A stretch of DNA of 36,887 nucleotides, taken from NCBI GenBank assembly GCA_049999725.1, contig JBNGIS010008168.1, positions 1 to 36,887 of the forward strand, given 5' to 3'. This document shows, in pieces, positions 35,261 through 36,887 of the stretch. The notes beneath the pieces were generated by a model. That model saw nothing but the letters and a program-made list of their open reading frames with translations. It did no database searches and had not been told where the DNA came from. The DNA comes from Haplomitrium mnioides. Lineage: Eukaryota > Marchantiophyta > Haplomitriopsida > Calobryales. Position 1 is the stretch's first letter. Every line of letters begins with the position of its first letter. A program made the translations under genes and the position numbers.

Positions 35261-36515
35261 AACAGTATCTGCTGGTAGCAGGGTGATTTGTTTTGTGAGA
35301 GGTTTTGCACATTTTCGTCTTGGTGAAGAGTGCGGAATAAGAACTGGAAAGTAGGCTTGCGCTGAGAATAAACAAGATTGAAAGTGAATGGATTTTTCAG
35401 TTGCAACTGAGGATGGGTTTAGTTTCCAAGAGAATGCCAGCTCAAACACTTCGCCATCAATTGGACAAATTTTAGGATTCAACACAAGATAGGTTCTCAC
35501 AAGGAATTGAAAACCGCCGCTGACCGGCTTCAGGTTGATGTTCCTGTTGAACGTCAAGGCAGGACTCGTCTTCACAAGAAACTAGAAGCTGAAGTAGGTC
35601 TGCTTCAGATTGAAATTCTTGCTGACCTTTAAAGCAGAGTTCTTTCTCAGTAGAAACTGACAGCTAGAACTATTCTGCTTCAGATTGATGTTCTTGCTGA
35701 ACTAAACAACAAAATTCGTTCTCACAAGAATCAGACGGTAGGAAATATTGACGTTTGACATGTGACAGAAGTGATGCTCAAGGAAAGATGTTGTGTCAGC
35801 AACAACAGCTGATTCTTCTGGTGAAAAAAGAAAAATCATACTCGCTTGAGTTCAGAGACTCCTTGTCAACATAAATTGCATCAAAAGTGGATTCATTTTC
35901 AGCCTGTCCGCAAAACCACAAGCTCCTTGCGTGTGCATTCCATGGAGACCGCTTCTGACTCGGAGGCGGTCATGTACATATTGTGCCTGGAACCAGATGT
36001 CACTTGGAGATAGGTAACGACGGAGCTCTACTTAAACCGTGATGGCATAATCAGGGTGGTTTGCTGCATAACTTGGTGATCTGCAGAAATGTTGGCGTCA
36101 TGGTGGGGAAGAACCTCCCTGTGCAATACTGCCTCTTTTTACAGGCGACCAACAGAGCTTTGCTGGATTTGACGGCTCCTCCATTGCTTGCATCAGTCAC
36201 TGTCTTCTTCACGTCCACCACGACTATGTACACAATAGTCGGTGTTATCCTCAATATTCGGCAAGTTCAGGATCTGTGATTGAGTATCACAGTTCTTCAA
36301 GTGGCTATTCTGCGAGTGCTCACCAGAAGAAGGTCATTTGAGTCTGCTGATCAGATTGGGATCACAATTCTCTGAAGAATACTAAGAGGGAAGCGATGTC
36401 GTATTCTGATCCCTGCCGACTCTTGCTCCTCATGGACTACTTCTGGGGGAATAGGCTATGTCTAAAGGTGCTGGGGCAGGGCGAGGTGGAATGATATCAT
36501 TGCCAGCATTTGAGT
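35261..36515. other. Unassigned sequence upstream of copia pol
   Basis: Position suggests the element's gag and leader, but no gag domain or CCHC knuckle is recognised. Apart from the 75-bp repeat (35495-35730) and the short repeats near 36515, frames here (e.g. 36051-36279 on either strand) have no known motif. It could include host sequence or another mobile element. Confidence 0.4.
35495..35730 (-). repeat. 75-bp tandem repeat encoding a 25-residue motif
   Basis: Three units starting near 35495, 35571 and 35646 plus a partial fourth (35721). The best conserved stretch is 'ctgcttcagattga.gttcttgctga'. Minus-strand translation gives related peptides NRNINLKPVSGGFQFLV, SKNFNLKQTYFSF and SKNINLKQNSSSCQFLL, all in one frame with stops in the last two units. 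The period is a multiple of three, which suggests it was once translated. Confidence 0.8.
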
Positions 36516-36650
36516 CTGCTGGTGATTGAAAAGCTCCACCGACAAAATCCAATAGTCTGCTGGTGATCAAGAAGCTCCGGTGACAACATTCAATAAGTCA
36601 GGTTCCTCCAAGGGGTGACAACATTCAATAAGTCAGGTTCCTCCAAGGGA
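36516..36650. repeat. Short direct repeats (41-bp and 35-bp units)
   Basis: 'ctgctggtgat..a.aagctccrs.gacaa..tccaatag' occurs twice (about 36518 and 36558), then a 35-bp unit 'gtgacaacattcaataagtc...' occurs twice perfectly (36580-36614 and 36615-36649). Confidence 0.9.
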
Positions 36651-36668
36651 ATCTCAGTTTGTGCTTTT

Positions 36669-36887
36669 TGTTAGGATCCCTGATATGGTAGGAGGGATAG
36701 GAGGTTAAAGTGCATGAAGGGAGATTTCATTGGAGAAAACTGAACATAGTATACCCCTATATATAGAAGGGTATGGATGTATACATAAGAGGAACCTTTG
36801 ACCCCTCACTATCAATCCATCTATCACTGCGTGTGGAGGAACGTATGGAATAGTGCAACGGCTCTCTAGCTCTCTCTCTCTCTCTCT
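36669..36887 (+). repeat. Possible LTR or promoter of another element, cut by the window end
   Basis: TGTTAGGATCCC at 36669 resembles a copia LTR start. A strong TATA box, 'ctatatatagaag', lies at about 36757-36769, with a likely transcribed region after it. The window ends in a (CT)n run (36869-36887). Without the other end this cannot be proven; it might also be a host promoter. Confidence 0.35.

Noticed and set aside
36051-36279. Overlapping frames on both strands near the right end
   Set aside because: Neither has a motif or a plausible start, and the region lies in unassigned element sequence.

Overview
The window is nuclear DNA from a land plant. Spliceosomal introns, a plastid-targeted phytoene desaturase, a COPT-type copper transporter, an LRR receptor kinase of the Arabidopsis At2g16250 type and a eukaryotic tRNA-Ala all point that way. 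Dense, decayed LTR retrotransposons and a 100-N assembly gap (2946-3045) suggest a repeat-rich draft genome. The gene sequences look more like a bryophyte, lycophyte or fern than a flowering plant, but that is an impression and cannot be settled from the sequence alone.

Layout. 1-13.9 kb is a retrotransposon nest. A minus-strand Ty3/gypsy element (A) enters from the left edge (1-3114). A solo LTR of the same family follows (3463-3897, duplication ATGAG on both sides). Then comes a plus-strand 5'-truncated relative (C), split inside its integrase region by a second, complete but dead Ty3/gypsy chromovirus (B, 5716-11977, duplication ATAAG on both sides). Downstream, C is followed by a second pol-end plus LTR unit and a third partial LTR (to 13.9 kb).

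14-27 kb is the gene-bearing part: a four-exon LRR receptor pseudokinase (16000-19276, +), tRNA-Ala(AGC) (21501-21573, -) beside a tRNA-like SINE head, a small predicted plastid membrane protein (about 21656-22287, +), a degenerate ~40-bp repeat array (22650-22970), an intronless copper transporter (23729-24211, +) and a small secreted Pro/Phe-rich protein (25781-26179, -).

27.2-31.2 kb is a complete 14-exon phytoene desaturase gene (-), for which I could place every coding splice junction; one intron appears to be GC-AG. Just upstream, in the same orientation, lies a decayed partial copy of its exons 10-13 (31934-32736) that keeps the intron positions, so it arose by DNA-level duplication. 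32.8-36.9 kb is a broken minus-strand Ty1/copia element with an internal 315-bp duplication, a 60-bp-class minisatellite and a 75-bp repeat, followed by an LTR-like end containing a TATA box.

The host genes have unrelated jobs (carotenoid synthesis, copper uptake, receptor signalling, secretion) and do not form a pathway. I see no convincing undescribed multi-gene system. The most informative signals are the insertion history of the retrotransposon nest, the duplicated PDS fragment, the receptor with an abolished DFG motif, and several unnamed tandem arrays.
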